Shown: positions 1 to 10,371 of the stretch, piece by piece | How positions within the stretch are numbered: position 1 is the first letter of the stretch | How the letters are laid out: each line of letters opens with the position of its first letter | From: Clostridium sp. | Lineage (GTDB): Bacteria; Bacillota; Clostridia; Clostridiales; Clostridiaceae | Assembly (NCBI RefSeq): GCF_026168755.1 | Contig: NZ_JAPFDR010000009.1 | Span: forward strand, 28,466 to 92,465 | Reading direction: 5' to 3' | Length of the DNA stretch: 64,000 nt | Translations under genes and position numbers: made by a program | Notes under the pieces: generated by a model | Seen by the model: the letters and a program-made list of their open reading frames with translations, nothing else | Databases searched by the model: none | Told to the model about the DNA's origin: nothing

Positions 1-210
1 GCTTTAGGTGGAGAAGAAAACATAGTATCTGTTGATGCTTGTATCACAAGATTAAGAGTTGAAGTAAAAGATAAAGCAAATGTTAACAAGGACGAATTAA
101 AGAACCTTGGTGCTGCTGGTGTTGTTGAAGTTGGTAACGGAATTCAAGCAATATTCGGTGCAAAAGCAGATGGTTACAAAAATGCTATAAACGAAATTCT
201 TGGTGAATAA
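1..210 (+). CDS. PTS sugar transporter EIIB domain, C-terminal fragment
   Basis: The frame is open from the first base of the window to a TAA at 208-210, so the gene starts outside. The 69 visible residues are the end of a glucose/N-acetylglucosamine-type EIIB domain, recognised by VDACITRLRVEV. Its Cys is the residue that takes phosphate from EIIA and passes it to the sugar during uptake. A GIQAIFG segment near the end is also typical of the family. The protein stops right after the domain, so EIIB is C-terminal here (EIIC-EIIB order is likely). The sugar cannot be told from this fragment. It is one of the few plus-strand genes in the window. Confidence 0.9.
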   Translation, partial: ALGGEENIVSVDACITRLRVEVKDKANVNKDELKNLGAAGVVEVGNGIQAIFGAKADGYKNAINEILGE

Positions 211-251
211 TTTTATTATAAAATTTGATGTATTTAAAATATTAGAGTTAG

Positions 252-276
252 AAAAGTGGCCTAAGGCCACTTTTTT
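252..276 (+). terminator. Rho-independent terminator of the PTS gene
   Basis: A 10-bp perfect stem (AAAAGTGGCC and its complement) with a TAA loop is followed by six T. It lies 42 nt after the PTS stop codon. Confidence 0.93.
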
Positions 277-378
277 AGTTCATATATTTAATTATTTTAA
301 TCCATTAAAACTATTTATACATATACTCTTGTCATAGGTAAGTTATTGCTATCCACTCTTCTAAGTTTATAAAATAAA

Positions 379-454
379 TTAACCATTGTTATTAATTTAT
401 ATTTATGGCGCTATATGAGAATTTAATAAATATATAATTAATAACAATGGTTTA
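379..454. repeat. Long intergenic inverted repeat
   Basis: The arms at 381-396 and 437-452 are 16-bp perfect inverted repeats (AACCATTGTTATTAAT). Weaker pairing extends them at both edges around a loop of about 40 nt. It lies between the PTS terminator and the end of the radical SAM gene. There is no T-run as strong as in the other terminators, so it may be a MITE-like element or a structured 3' end of the radical SAM transcript. Nothing else is seen in 277-520. Confidence 0.6.
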
Positions 455-520
455 AAGCTTTATAAGCTTCTATATTAAATTATTCCAATATTTATAAATT
501 ATATTCAATAATACATTAAT

Positions 521-1939
521 TTACTGATTATTAATTTTATTTTTTATTAATTCTTGCTCTTTTTTATTTTGCTTTTCTTCCTTATTATGTTGTTTTTTGT
601 CTAGGTTCTCTTCCCATAATGGTTCTGCTCTTTTCGCCCAAGTTAATCCATAGTTAATAGTCTTCTTACATAAATCATCCACATCCTCTGGATCTATATA
701 TTCTGTAGATTTTGCCCCTGAATTTTTAACCATTTCTGCAATCTTAGGTGCATTATCCAATATTGGACATGGTCTAAATTGATTTTCATTAAATGGTTGA
801 TTCTTTTGATACTCCATAAATAATGGTTGTCCTAAAGCTTCTATTAAAGATACATCTTTAATGTTTGCATTTGAATAATGGCAGAATACACATGGTTCTA
901 CATCTCCATTTGCATTAATATGACAGTACCTTCTTCCTCCAGCAACACAACCTCCAACATATTCAGCATCATGCCAGAAGTCCATATTAAATATAGATTT
1001 TGTACTACGCCAAGCCCTAATAGTTCTATATAATTTTTCTCTTTGATCTGGATTTGCCATTAATGATGTATCTGTATTGCATCCTATTGGCATAAATGTG
1101 AAATACCAAGAGAAATATGCTCCCTTATCTATCATTAAATCTATAAATTCTTCAGATAAAACGCTATCACAATTAGCTGTAGTAAAACAAGTTGAGAATC
1201 CAAATGGAATTTTATTAGATTTCATAAGATCCATAGCTCTCATAATATCTTTCCAAGAACCATCCCCCCTTCTTCCATCTGTTGCATCACCAAATCCTTC
1301 AACACTTATAGTTGGTACTAAATTCCCTGCTTCAATTAAATCATCACAAAACTTTTGATCTATTAATGTTCCATTTGTAAATAACATAAATACACAATCA
1401 TTATGTTTTTTAGTTAACTTCAATATGTCATTCTTTCTAACTAATGGTTCTCCACCCGTCATTATATAAAAGTAAATTCCTAACTCTTTTCCTTCAGTGA
1501 ATAACTTATCTAATTTATCGTAACTTAAATTTAATGATTTATTATAATCAGCTGCCCAACAACCTATACAATGCTTATTGCAAGCTGTAGTTGGGTCTAC
1601 AAGGATTGTGAATGGTATTTCATGACCATACTTATCTTTATTTTTTTGTATTTCAGTCCAGCCTCTAATAGATGCATTCAATAAGAAGTTCGTAAATACA
1701 GTTTGAACAATATTAGGATGAACGTTATTAATTATATTACACATTAACTTAGTCCAATTATTTTCTGGATCTTTTAAATATTCATCTATAATATCATATT
1801 GATCCACATATATTTTTTCCGTATCAAACTTTCTTAGCCATCCCATAATCTTTGGTAAATTATTCTCTGGATCTTTTTTTAAGTATTCTAAAACTTGTTT
1901 TAAAGCAAACTGTTGAATTTTATACTTTGGACTTAACAT
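521..1939 (-). CDS. Radical SAM protein with SPASM-like C-terminal cysteines
   Basis: This is a 472-residue radical SAM enzyme. The cluster motif C-x3-C-x2-C is at residues 120, 124 and 127 (ACNKHCIGC) and binds the 4Fe-4S cluster that cleaves S-adenosylmethionine. It is followed by the GGEPL motif used in SAM binding. Further cysteines near residues 325-350 (HINANGDVEPCVFCHY) resemble the SPASM/twitch auxiliary-cluster region of peptide- and cofactor-modifying members. The N-terminal 100 residues are helical and family-specific. A GGGGAG site lies 10 nt before the ATG. No precursor peptide or partner gene is beside it, so the substrate is unknown. The long Lys/Gln-rich tail is probably disordered. 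Confidence 0.85.
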   Translation of the reverse strand: MLSPKYKIQQFALKQVLEYLKKDPENNLPKIMGWLRKFDTEKIYVDQYDIIDEYLKDPENNWTKLMCNIINNVHPNIVQTVFTNFLLNASIRGWTEIQKNKDKYGHEIPFTILVDPTTACNKHCIGCWAADYNKSLNLSYDKLDKLFTEGKELGIYFYIMTGGEPLVRKNDILKLTKKHNDCVFMLFTNGTLIDQKFCDDLIEAGNLVPTISVEGFGDATDGRRGDGSWKDIMRAMDLMKSNKIPFGFSTCFTTANCDSVLSEEFIDLMIDKGAYFSWYFTFMPIGCNTDTSLMANPDQREKLYRTIRAWRSTKSIFNMDFWHDAEYVGGCVAGGRRYCHINANGDVEPCVFCHYSNANIKDVSLIEALGQPLFMEYQKNQPFNENQFRPCPILDNAPKIAEMVKNSGAKSTEYIDPEDVDDLCKKTINYGLTWAKRAEPLWEENLDKKQHNKEEKQNKKEQELIKNKINNQ

Positions 1940-2107
1940 TTATATATCGCTCCCCTTCAAATAACATTAAAATAATTACTCTAATGATAATCCAAGTGAT
2001 ACTATAAGCACTTTATATAAATTTATTCATCTATTTTTATTCTATTAATATAACTTTAGTAATTAAATTGTCTTTTTATTCTTTATAATTGATTTAATAA
2101 TATTATT

Positions 2108-2160
2108 TTAAAATAAAAAAACACAATATATATTAACTTATTAATAATATATATTGTGTA
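2108..2160 (-). terminator. Terminator downstream of rlmD
   Basis: An AT-rich hairpin with arms ACACAATATATATTA (2121-2135) and its complement (2145-2159) is followed on the minus strand by seven T. It sits about 180 nt past the rlmD stop codon. The rest of 1940-2338 shows no open frame or recognisable site apart from the radical SAM leader. Confidence 0.75.
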
Positions 2161-2338
2161 AAAGCTCCTGTTTTACTATTAATTTATTAAATCATGTTAA
2201 AACTTTCTTGTGATTTTGTATGCATATCTTCTTTTTTATTATTCATAATTCATATACAATTGTTTTATACCAAAGCTATTAATTAAATATTGATTTTATA
2301 TACCTTGCATAGAACGTGCTAAATACTTATCTTCGTCA

Positions 2339-3718
2339 CTATCGTTCCTTGATAAGTAAAGCTACGTTCTCAATATGCGCAGTTTGTGGGAACATATCTA
2401 CTGGTTGTACTTCTAGTGTTTTATATCCATTTTCCTCTAAAATAGCTAGGTCTCTAGCTAGGGTACTTGGATCACAACTTACATATACAATTCTCTCAGC
2501 ATCAATATTAGTTATAGCATTTAATAACTTAACATCGCAGCCTTTTCTTGGTGGATCTACAACAACTACATCAGCTTTTACACCTTTATTTATTAAATCT
2601 GGTATAACAACTTCTGATTCTCCAACAAAGAATTCAACATTTTCAACGTTGTTTTCCTTAGCATTTATATTTGCATTTTCAATAGCTTGTGGAATTATTT
2701 CTACACCATAAACCTTCTTTGCTTTTTGTGATAAGAATAAAGTTATTGTTCCAGTTCCACAATATGCATCAAATACAGTTTCATCCCCTGTTAATTTAGC
2801 ATATTCCAAAGCTTTACCATATAAAACTTCAGTTTGAGTAGGATTAACTTGGAAGAATGATAATGGAGATATATTAAACTTGAAATCACCTATATAATCA
2901 CTTATAGTAGGTTCCCCCCATAAAGTTATACATTCTTGCCCTAATATCACATTTGTTGGTTTAGAATTAACATTTTGAACGATACTCTTTATTCCTGGTA
3001 TATTATTAACTAGTAATTCTACAAACTCATCTTTATTCGGTAGTTTACTTCCATTAGTGACTAGAACAACCATTACCTCATTAGTGGTAAATCCACGTCT
3101 AATCATTATGTGTCTAAGAATTCCAGTTTCATCATAGTTTCCATCAATATTATATGGCTTTATATTATTCTTTTTTATCCATTGTCTTGTTAACTCAACA
3201 ACCTTATCAGCCACTCCCTCTTGAATTAAACAAGTTTCCATATCTATTATTTCATGACTTCTTGGTGCAAAGAAGCCTATTTTCAACTCTCCATTTATCA
3301 TACCTATAGGTAATTGAACTTTATTTCTATATCTCCAAGGCTCTTCCATACCTAATGGAAATTTAACTATGCTATCATCTAATTTTCCTATTTTAGTTAT
3401 ACAATCTTTTACTCTTTCAAATTTAAAATTTAATTGTTCCTTATATGTAGAGTGCTGTAGTTTGCATCCACCACACCTTTTATTTATATTACACTTTGCT
3501 TCACATCTTTCATTTGATGCTTCTAATACATCAATTAACTTAGCATAAGCAAAATTCTTTTTAGATTTTACTATTCTCGCTTTAACTTTTTCACCTTTTA
3601 ATGCACCTTCTATAAATATAGGAAATGTTTCATTAATTTTAGCTATCCCTTCTCCTTCGTATCCTTGAGAAATAATATCAAGTATATATTCCTTATTTTT
3701 TTCTATCAAATCTATCAC
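2339..3718 (-). CDS. rlmD: 23S rRNA (uracil-5-)-methyltransferase, RlmD/RlmCD family
   Basis: It methylates a uridine of 23S rRNA at C5 using SAM. The family is RumA/TrmA; the Gram-positive RlmCD type can modify two positions (U747 and U1939 in E. coli numbering). An N-terminal TRAM RNA-binding domain covers about residues 10-65. Cluster cysteines C76-x5-C82-x2-C85 and C163 match the iron-sulfur pattern. The SAM motif is FDAYCGTGT, then DPPRKG, with the catalytic Cys near residue 415 in [12 protein letters not shown]. The outermost start is GTG at 3718. A better-placed AGGTGA site points to the TTG at 3709, so the start is uncertain by three residues. Clostridia often carry several copies of this family. 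Confidence 0.9.
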   Translation of the reverse strand: MIDLIEKNKEYILDIISQGYEGEGIAKINETFPIFIEGALKGEKVKARIVKSKKNFAYAKLIDVLEASNERCEAKCNINKRCGGCKLQHSTYKEQLNFKFERVKDCITKIGKLDDSIVKFPLGMEEPWRYRNKVQLPIGMINGELKIGFFAPRSHEIIDMETCLIQEGVADKVVELTRQWIKKNNIKPYNIDGNYDETGILRHIMIRRGFTTNEVMVVLVTNGSKLPNKDEFVELLVNNIPGIKSIVQNVNSKPTNVILGQECITLWGEPTISDYIGDFKFNISPLSFFQVNPTQTEVLYGKALEYAKLTGDETVFDAYCGTGTITLFLSQKAKKVYGVEIIPQAIENANINAKENNVENVEFFVGESEVVIPDLINKGVKADVVVVDPPRKGCDVKLLNAITNIDAERIVYVSCDPSTLARDLAILEENGYKTLEVQPVDMFPQTAHIENVALLIKER

Positions 3719-4064
3719 CTATCAATCTTTTTATGTTATTCTAACAAACTATTAATATTATATACCAAAGTACTAATCTAATAAACATGCCATATCTTTT
3801 TCGATAAAAAAAGTCACAGATATAGGTGTTATACTCAAATTATTTATCAATATTGGTCTTTCCTTTTTTCTTATCTTACAGAATTTTATAACAATAAATA
3901 ATCACTTCTTTATAAATTTTCCCCATATTACTTTTTATCATTTCTGAAAAGAAACATTGGAAGAAAAATTATTTCCAATATTTTTTTAAAATGCTCTGTG
4001 TTTTTCAGAACAAACGAAATTGAATTCTATTCTTGTATCTTCATAAATTGTTAGTAATTACAAT

Positions 4065-4387
4065 TGCTTTTTTCTTCGTATCCACCAGAAATCTGTCACA
4101 TAAGCTTTTCGCCTCAGCTGAACAATCCATACAATTCAAATCTGTAGCAGTTTTATAATCTAATTAACTTTCATGCAATTATAAAACTGTGATTCTGAAG
4201 GCGTGTAACCTATTTTGCTCAAAACCTTATTATTGTTTTTTGTAGCATCATTTCAAAAAATAAGGGCCTTCCCCACTGTTGGCTTAATTATACCAATCAG
4301 AACTCTGATCGTTGTAGACATTCCCAAACAATTAAGGCCTATAAAACCCCAAATGCCACTTTTGATTGTTTTCAAATTTAAATCAAC
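4065..4387 (-). pseudogene. Decayed ABC transporter ATP-binding protein
   Basis: Reading the minus strand from 4387 gives a recognisable but broken ATPase start. The P-loop region reads GFIGLNCLGMSTTIRVLIGI where GFIGPNGAGKSTTIRVL is expected, so the essential Lys is lost. The match continues through KPTVGKALIF. It hits a TGA at 4253-4255, resumes as NDATKNNNKVLSKIGYTPSE, and hits a TAG at 4160. A further match (DCSAEAKSLCDRFLVD) follows in another frame at about 4120-4075. This is a remnant of an ABC-2-type exporter ATPase; no permease remains. The rest of 3719-4560 has no open gene. There is a small plus-oriented hairpin at 3956-3979 before a T-run. Confidence 0.8.
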
Positions 4388-4560
4388 ATACCTCTTACTT
4401 TACCATACTATTTCGTTAGGTTGTTAGTTTCTATTGCATACATTTGTCGTCCTCAACTCTACACATCAATTCTACGACACCACTACTGCATTCACACTCT
4501 GAATCTATACGCAAAAATATAATTACTATAAAAAATAAAAAGATATCCTTCCTAATATCA

Positions 4561-5622
4561 TTATAAATCTAAATAGTAATCACCATCTTTTATTTTCCCA
4601 TTTCTTCGAAGAATATAGTCGAAGAATAAGGATAAAGTAATCGGCATAGCAAAATGCAGCAACAGAACCCCAAATACTGTAATGGTATTTAGCCCCATAT
4701 CAGTAAAAGTAAAAATCTGTCCTACAAACCCACATGTACCCATACCTGCTCCGGCAGGTGTATTCGTCATTTTAAAAATACATGTCCCTATAGGTGCAAT
4801 AATTGCAGATGATAATATGGTTGGCAATAATATCCAAGGATTCTTAATAATATTAGGCATCTGAAACATTGATGATCCCAGTCCCATTGCCATGACCCCA
4901 CTCATTTTGCAGTCTCTATAGCTGATTGTTGCAAAACCAACCATTTGCACACAGCATCCAATTGCTGCCGCACCTGCAGATATTCCTGATAATTTTAACA
5001 TAATGCATAGAGCTGTACTTGATAATGGGGAAGTTAAAACCAATCCTAAAATAATTGAAACAATAATACCCATAAAGAATGGCTGCAGTTCTGTAGCCTC
5101 CATAATAACTGTGCCTATGCCTGTCATTAGTGCCTTAGCCAAAGGTCCTGCAAAAGTTGCAGCAATACTTCCTACTAAAAGGGTAACTCCAGGTGTTACC
5201 AAAATATCTACCTTGGTTTCTTTAAAAACCATTTTACCAAACTCGGCACCAATCAGAGCTGATATTAAAGCCGCAGCTTCACCACCAACATTTGCTCCCA
5301 AAGCACCTGTAGCTATGCTTGTAAATAAAACTAATGGTGGAGCTTCCAGTGCCCATGCCACAGCAACTCCAATAGCTGGTCCAACCAGTTTCATCGCTAA
5401 TGCACCAATATCAACAAGATATATAAAAACATCATGTTTTCCTAGCAAAGCCTGCCCCTGCTCGCCAATTGTTTTAAAAATCAATCCAATTATTAATGAA
5501 GCAAACACAGCCTGTGCCATTTGAGATAAAACATCTAATAAATACCGTTGTGGTGTAATTACAATATTTTTTCTCTCTAAAAATCCTGAAATTCTCTTCC
5601 CTTGTTCACTGAATTTTCCCAT
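4561..5622 (-). CDS. PfoR-like membrane protein (PTS_EIIC_2 family)
   Basis: A polytopic membrane protein of 353 residues, with about ten hydrophobic segments rich in Gly and Ala. The composition and motifs (GALGANVGGEAAALISALIG, TNTPAGAGMGTCGFVGQ) place it in the PTS_EIIC_2/PfoR family. Its best-known relative is the putative perfringolysin regulator PfoR of C. perfringens; the function is described as EIIC-like but is not established. An upstream TTG at 5637 would add five residues, but GGAGG lies 8 nt before the ATG at 5622, which is chosen here. It follows the MerR gene by about 220 nt on the same strand. The base composition looks more GC-rich than the neighbours, which suggests transfer. 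Confidence 0.8.
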   Translation of the reverse strand: MGKFSEQGKRISGFLERKNIVITPQRYLLDVLSQMAQAVFASLIIGLIFKTIGEQGQALLGKHDVFIYLVDIGALAMKLVGPAIGVAVAWALEAPPLVLFTSIATGALGANVGGEAAALISALIGAEFGKMVFKETKVDILVTPGVTLLVGSIAATFAGPLAKALMTGIGTVIMEATELQPFFMGIIVSIILGLVLTSPLSSTALCIMLKLSGISAGAAAIGCCVQMVGFATISYRDCKMSGVMAMGLGSSMFQMPNIIKNPWILLPTILSSAIIAPIGTCIFKMTNTPAGAGMGTCGFVGQIFTFTDMGLNTITVFGVLLLHFAMPITLSLFFDYILRRNGKIKDGDYYLDL

Positions 5623-5843
5623 TATTTCTTCCTCCAATCAAAAAATCTGCAGAATAGACAGCTCCATATCCCTATCTATCCCACAGATTATTTTAAAGGA
5701 TAAAACATTTCCAAGGTCAATCACAAATTTAAAGATAATTTTTAATAGTATTATGTAGTCAGCAAAGCTGGATAATCTATATTTTTTTCAATTACCTGAT
5801 TAAGATAATTATTATATTTCTAATATTTTCTTTTGTAAAACCT

Positions 5844-6665
5844 TTAAATTATTTCAGGGTTTATTTCAACAGGAATTTGAATCTCAAAATAACGGCAGAA
5901 CTCCTGATTTAAATAACCTCTTCCCACCAGCATTCCACTGACAGCTCCACTAATTTTATAACCCTTGTTAAGAGCATAATTAATTGCAGTATAAAAACAT
6001 TCTTTATTCAGATTTTTCAAAGACCCTACACGAACAATTGTACATAAACAAAACTGCTCTCCATAAATAAAATTCTCTAAATTATCAGGAATATTTAATT
6101 TATCATAATACTCCTCATCAGTTGTAAATCCCCATTTAAGACAATTCTCTTTCAGTTCTACGCAAACATCAAAATAGAAAATATAATCATCAGAAAAAAT
6201 TGTTTTACCTACATTTTTATCAGCAGTTATTTTATCAAAATTCTCACCGTAACTGGAAACAAACTCAAATACACGTTTTCTTTTTATCTTTTTCACCCAA
6301 TAATTTCCAATATTATATTTAATAATTTTCTGATTTTCAATAATTTCATTTATTCGCTGACGTTTCAGCAAAAGATAATCAATTTCATTATTCAATTTAT
6401 TTTGATAGATGATCATGTTTCTCATCGACCGGTTGTGAAAATCATTATAAATTGTGTCTTTGATATCCTTGATTTTGATGCCCCAACTCTTATAGTGCAA
6501 ACATTCAATTAGTGAAAAAATGTCAAAAATACTGTAGATTCTGTACTTACTTTTTTCATCTCTTACAGGAGCAATCGCACCGTACTTTTCATAATATCTT
6601 ATCATTTCATTTGATAGATTTAATATTTCGGATACATCGCCTATTTTATATTGTTCATCCATCAT
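5844..6665 (-). CDS. MerR-family transcriptional regulator
   Basis: 273 residues. The N-terminal winged helix is MerR-type: YKIGDVSEILNLSNEMIRYYEKYGAI, the helix-turn-helix plus the RYYE wing signature. A coiled dimerisation helix covers about 85-115. The C-terminal 150 residues are an effector domain I do not recognise; it could be a GyrI-like small-molecule binding fold. Start: GGAGAG lies just before ATATGATG, so ATG at 6665 or 6662 is used. It is probably the regulator of the PfoR-like gene downstream, since the pair share strand and composition. That link is inference. Confidence 0.85.
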   Translation of the reverse strand: MMDEQYKIGDVSEILNLSNEMIRYYEKYGAIAPVRDEKSKYRIYSIFDIFSLIECLHYKSWGIKIKDIKDTIYNDFHNRSMRNMIIYQNKLNNEIDYLLLKRQRINEIIENQKIIKYNIGNYWVKKIKRKRVFEFVSSYGENFDKITADKNVGKTIFSDDYIFYFDVCVELKENCLKWGFTTDEEYYDKLNIPDNLENFIYGEQFCLCTIVRVGSLKNLNKECFYTAINYALNKGYKISGAVSGMLVGRGYLNQEFCRYFEIQIPVEINPEII

Positions 6666-7398
6666 ATCTCTCCATTTATATATTTTGTAATTTATGACTA
6701 AATTGGTTTATCCAACATCACGTTAACAAAATTATAAACCATTAGCCACTTGCTTATCCACAATCTCCAACTTTTTCCATTTATATATCTGCCAGATAAA
6801 TTGGAATTTATCAATCTTTTGATACATGAATATTATAGCATTGCCATATCGTCATTCCTTTTCTGGTTTGTAAATAATACTTTTATCCCATGATTTATCA
6901 AAAGTTCAAGCATTACTTATACAACAGGTTGTTGACAAATCTTGTTCTAAAAAATGTAAAGTAATCAATCAAGAAAACTACCTATTGTATATTATATATA
7001 AGAAAATGCACCTCATATTTGAAGTATTAATATCACTTAAATTGTTATTTATAGTTTTTTTATATTGAGTCGCTTTAGTTCGTAGTAAATTAACTCTTAA
7101 AATCTCTTGTTATAGTCATTAAGCATAATGTTTATAAGAATAATCTTAATTTATATTAATTTTTATGTAAAAAAAGACACCTTTCGGTGCCAAGTAATGA
7201 AATCAGTTGCCTTTACCATTTTAATTCTTTCGAACTATTATGATATTATCAATTATAACCTACTTTTTCAATATTAATTGTTAAGTTTTTGTTAACTTTT
7301 TATTTTTTATTATTTTTTGCTAGTCTATCTTGCATTTTTACTGTCCTTTTCATTATCTAACGAATAATTTTATTCATTTTTGCAATTTATGACCAATA
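6666..7398. other. 733-bp intergenic region without a gene
   Basis: No frame of credible length. It holds an 18-bp perfect dyad (GATAAATT-GG-AATTTATC, 6795-6812) about 130 nt upstream of the MerR start, a possible operator. It also holds a minus-strand hairpin at 7175-7190 (GGCACC-GAAA-GGTGTC) followed by seven T, which looks like a terminator. Confidence 0.5.
7167..7190 (-). terminator. Rho-independent terminator hairpin
   Basis: Minus-strand stem GGCACC/GGTGTC with a GAAA tetraloop, followed by a T-run. It lies about 310 nt beyond the pyk stop and may be a back-up terminator or the relic of a lost gene. Confidence 0.75.
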
Positions 7399-7457
7399 TA
7401 TGGGTGTGCCTCCGGGGATAATCCATATATTGGATTATCCCCGGAGGCACACCCATA
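7399..7457. repeat. Perfect 27-bp palindromic element (copy 1)
   Basis: The arms 7399-7425 and 7431-7457 are perfectly complementary around a 5-nt loop. The core is CCTCCGGGGATAATCCA. It is GC-rich in AT-rich surroundings and directly abuts the pyk terminator. A shorter relative lies at 35411-35451. Confidence 0.9.
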
Positions 7458-7493
7458 AAAAAAAGAAGTGTAATATTTACACTTCTTTTTTTA
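7457..7493 (-). terminator. Terminator of pfkA-pyk
   Basis: Stem of about 13 bp or more (AAAAGAAGTGTAA/TTACACTTCTTTT) flanked by A- and T-runs. It starts 8 nt past the pyk stop and could work in both directions. Confidence 0.92.
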
Positions 7494-7500
7494 TGTCAAA

Positions 7501-8913
7501 TTATTCTACTACGCTTACTTTTAAAAGGTTAGTTGATCCAACTTGATCTAATCCAGCAGCTATTACAACTGTATCTCCAGATTTAGCGAATCCATTTTCA
7601 ACAGCTATCTTAGTAGCGTTAGCCATCATAGCATCTGTTGAATTTTGGTCTTCAGCAACTACTGGGTAAACTCCGAAGCAGAATGCTAAGCTCTTAGCAA
7701 CTTTTTCACATGGAGTTACAGCTACGATTGGGCATTCTGGTCTGCATTGAGAAATTCTTCTTGCAGTTGATCCACTCTTAGTTGAAGAAACTATTGCAGC
7801 AGCCTTTAATTCGTTAGCAGCATTGCAAGCAGCTCTTGAGATAACTCCTGATACAGCTGGAGTATGAGATTTAGCTTTAGAAACTGCAGTTTCATAGTTT
7901 AATTTCTTTTCAGTTTCAGTAGCTATTTTAGCCATTGTTTGAACTGATTCTACTGGCCAATCTCCGTTAGCTGATTCTCCAGATAACATGATTGCATCTG
8001 TTCCATCTAATATAGCGTTAGCTACGTCAGAAACTTCTGCTCTTGTTGGTCTTGGGTTTCTCATCATTGAGTCTAACATTTGAGTTGCAGTTACAACTGG
8101 TTTTCCAGCAGCGTTACATTTTTCGATCATCATCTTTTGAACAGCTGGTAATTTTTCAAATGGAATTTCAACTCCTAAATCTCCTCTAGCAACCATTAAT
8201 CCATCAGAAACTGCTAATATTGAATCTATGTTATCAACACCTTCTTGGTTTTCGATTTTAGAAATGATTTGGATATGTTCTCCACCATTTTCGTTTAATA
8301 TTTGTCTGATTGTTTCAACGTCTGAAGCTTTTCTTATGAATGAAGCAGCAACAGCATTAACTCCGATTTCACAACCAAATTTTAAGTCAGCTATATCTTT
8401 TTCAGTTAAAGCTGGTAATTTGATTGAAACTCCTGGAACGTTAACGCCTTTGTGAGTTGCAACAAATCCAGTGTTTTGAACTGTACAGTGAATTTTGTTT
8501 CCGTCAATTGATTCAACAGTTAATCCAACTAAACCGTCATCTATAAGGATAGTATCTCCTGGTTTAACATCATTAGCTAATCCAGCATAAGTTACTGAGC
8601 ACTCTTCAGTATTACCAATAACATCCCCACCTGCATGAACAGTGAATTTAGCACCTGCTTGTAATTCAACTTTCTTTGGATCAAATTTACCAGTTCTTAT
8701 TTCTGGTCCTTTTGTATCTAACATAACAGCGATTTCTTTATTATGTTTCTTAGCTAATTCTTTAACTAAGTTTATTCTTCCTGCATGCTCTTCGTGATCT
8801 CCGTGAGAGAAATTGTGTCTTGAAACATTCATTCCTGCTTCAATTATTTGTGATAATATTTCTGGGTTTTCACTAGCTGGACCGATAGTGCAAATGATTT
8901 TAGTCTTTCTCAT
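7501..8913 (-). CDS. pyk: Pyruvate kinase
   Basis: Converts phosphoenolpyruvate and ADP to pyruvate and ATP, the last step of glycolysis. The 470 residues cover the complete catalytic core: MLDTKGPEIRTG, the active-site stretch IISKIENQEGVDN, MVARGDLGVEIP and ATQMLDSM. The C-terminal allosteric domain (CRPECPIVAVTP) follows. The extra PEP-utiliser-like domain found at the end of Bacillus Pyk is absent, as in other clostridia. GGAGAG lies upstream of the ATG. It follows pfkA by 66 nt, so the two irreversible steps of lower and upper glycolysis are probably transcribed together. Confidence 0.97.
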   Translation of the reverse strand: MRKTKIICTIGPASENPEILSQIIEAGMNVSRHNFSHGDHEEHAGRINLVKELAKKHNKEIAVMLDTKGPEIRTGKFDPKKVELQAGAKFTVHAGGDVIGNTEECSVTYAGLANDVKPGDTILIDDGLVGLTVESIDGNKIHCTVQNTGFVATHKGVNVPGVSIKLPALTEKDIADLKFGCEIGVNAVAASFIRKASDVETIRQILNENGGEHIQIISKIENQEGVDNIDSILAVSDGLMVARGDLGVEIPFEKLPAVQKMMIEKCNAAGKPVVTATQMLDSMMRNPRPTRAEVSDVANAILDGTDAIMLSGESANGDWPVESVQTMAKIATETEKKLNYETAVSKAKSHTPAVSGVISRAACNAANELKAAAIVSSTKSGSTARRISQCRPECPIVAVTPCEKVAKSLAFCFGVYPVVAEDQNSTDAMMANATKIAVENGFAKSGDTVVIAAGLDQVGSTNLLKVSVVE

Positions 8914-8979
8914 TTAAAACTCTCCTTTAATCTCTAAATTTAATGTATTTAAAATAAATTATTAGCCTATTTATTAAAA

Positions 8980-9939
8980 TTACTTAGAAATTTCTTCTGA
9001 AATTTCATATAGCTTTTGATCAAAAGTTCTTTCTAAAGCTAAAGCTTCATCTATATCTTGATCGAATATTTCATTATTTTTGATACCAACAACTCTTGAA
9101 GTCTTACCTTCCATTAATAGTTCGATTGCTCTTGAACCCATTCTTGAAGCTAATACTCTATCGAAAGCACTTGGAGCCCCACCTCTTTGGATATGTCCTA
9201 AAACTGTTGCTCTTGTTTCGATTCCTGTTTGAGCTTCTACATATTTAGCTAATTCTGAAGCTCCACCAACACCTTCTGCAAGTAAAACTAAGTTATGCAT
9301 CTTTCCAGCTTTTTTACCTTCTAAGATAACTCTGCATAATTCATCTTTATCATAACCTTTTTCTGGTGTGATTATATATTCAGCTCCACAAGCTACACCT
9401 GTATGAACAGCTATATCTCCACAATCTCTTCCCATAACTTCTACGATAGATACTCTTTCGTGAGAAGTTGAAGTATCTCTAATTTTATCTATAGCATCAA
9501 CTACAGTATTTAATGCTGTATCAAATCCTATTGTATAATCAGTGTAAGTTAAATCATTATCAATAGTTCCTGGTAAACCTACTGTTTTTACTCCTAATTT
9601 AGATAATAATTTAGCACCAGTGAAAGATCCATCTCCCCCGATAACTACTAAAGCATCTACACCATTATCTGCAAGAATTTTTGCAGCTTCTTTTCTTACT
9701 TCTTCTTGTTTAAATTCTACACATCTAGCAGTTCTTAAAATTGTACCGCCTCTTTGAATTATATCTGAAACTGATGATCTATTCATTGGGAATAATTCAC
9801 CATTAATTAATCCAGCATATCCTCTTTGTACTCCCATAACTTCAATACCATTATGTATTGCAGTTCTTACTACTGCTCTTATTGCAGCGTTCATTCCTGG
9901 AGCATCTCCACCACTTGTTAAAACAGCTATTTTCTTCAT
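8980..9939 (-). CDS. pfkA: ATP-dependent 6-phosphofructokinase
   Basis: Phosphorylates fructose 6-phosphate to the 1,6-bisphosphate with ATP. It has 319 residues, the normal bacterial PfkA length. The N-terminal nucleotide motif is [11 protein letters not shown], and GGDGSF identifies the ATP-dependent type. The catalytic stretch is GTIDNDL, with MGRDCGDIA and LGHIQRGG later. GAGGAGG lies 8 nt before the ATG. It heads the pfkA-pyk pair and lies 490 nt downstream of dnaE, as in many clostridia. Confidence 0.97.
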   Translation of the reverse strand: MKKIAVLTSGGDAPGMNAAIRAVVRTAIHNGIEVMGVQRGYAGLINGELFPMNRSSVSDIIQRGGTILRTARCVEFKQEEVRKEAAKILADNGVDALVVIGGDGSFTGAKLLSKLGVKTVGLPGTIDNDLTYTDYTIGFDTALNTVVDAIDKIRDTSTSHERVSIVEVMGRDCGDIAVHTGVACGAEYIITPEKGYDKDELCRVILEGKKAGKMHNLVLLAEGVGGASELAKYVEAQTGIETRATVLGHIQRGGAPSAFDRVLASRMGSRAIELLMEGKTSRVVGIKNNEIFDQDIDEALALERTFDQKLYEISEEISK

Positions 9940-10371
9940 AAAATATTCCTCCTCGATACTACTAAGGACTCTGCATGTCCACTCACTTTGAAATATTTGT
10001 TATCATATTACTATTTTGTTTATTATTAAACTTTTTACCACCTTATTTATTTTACTTGTAAACTGATAGTAATGCAACTAAAATAAATCTACTTCTGTCT
10101 AAAATTATCGTCTATTCATAAATTTATATATATATTTTACCCTAAATTTATCGAAATTATATACATATTATTAATTATAATTTTATTCTTTGTAACTTTT
10201 TACATATGCTATTTTATTATATTTTTTCTGAAAACTCCGCAAATTCAAGAATTTTTTATTATTGTTACTTAATTACCATTCATTTTCTTGAAATTTTTTT
10301 ATTTTTAAAAAAAATTTATTTTATAAAATATTCTTTCAATTTATTTTTTTGTGAAATCTTACAAATTTTAT
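9940..10371. other. Intergenic region between dnaE and pfkA
   Basis: Very AT-rich, with no open frame. It must hold the pfkA promoter, but I see no -35/-10 pair that stands out. The dnaE terminator lies at its far edge. Confidence 0.6.

Noticed and set aside
4215..4427. Plus-strand 70-residue protein
   Set aside because: It is antisense to the ABC ATPase remnant, which explains the sequence far better.
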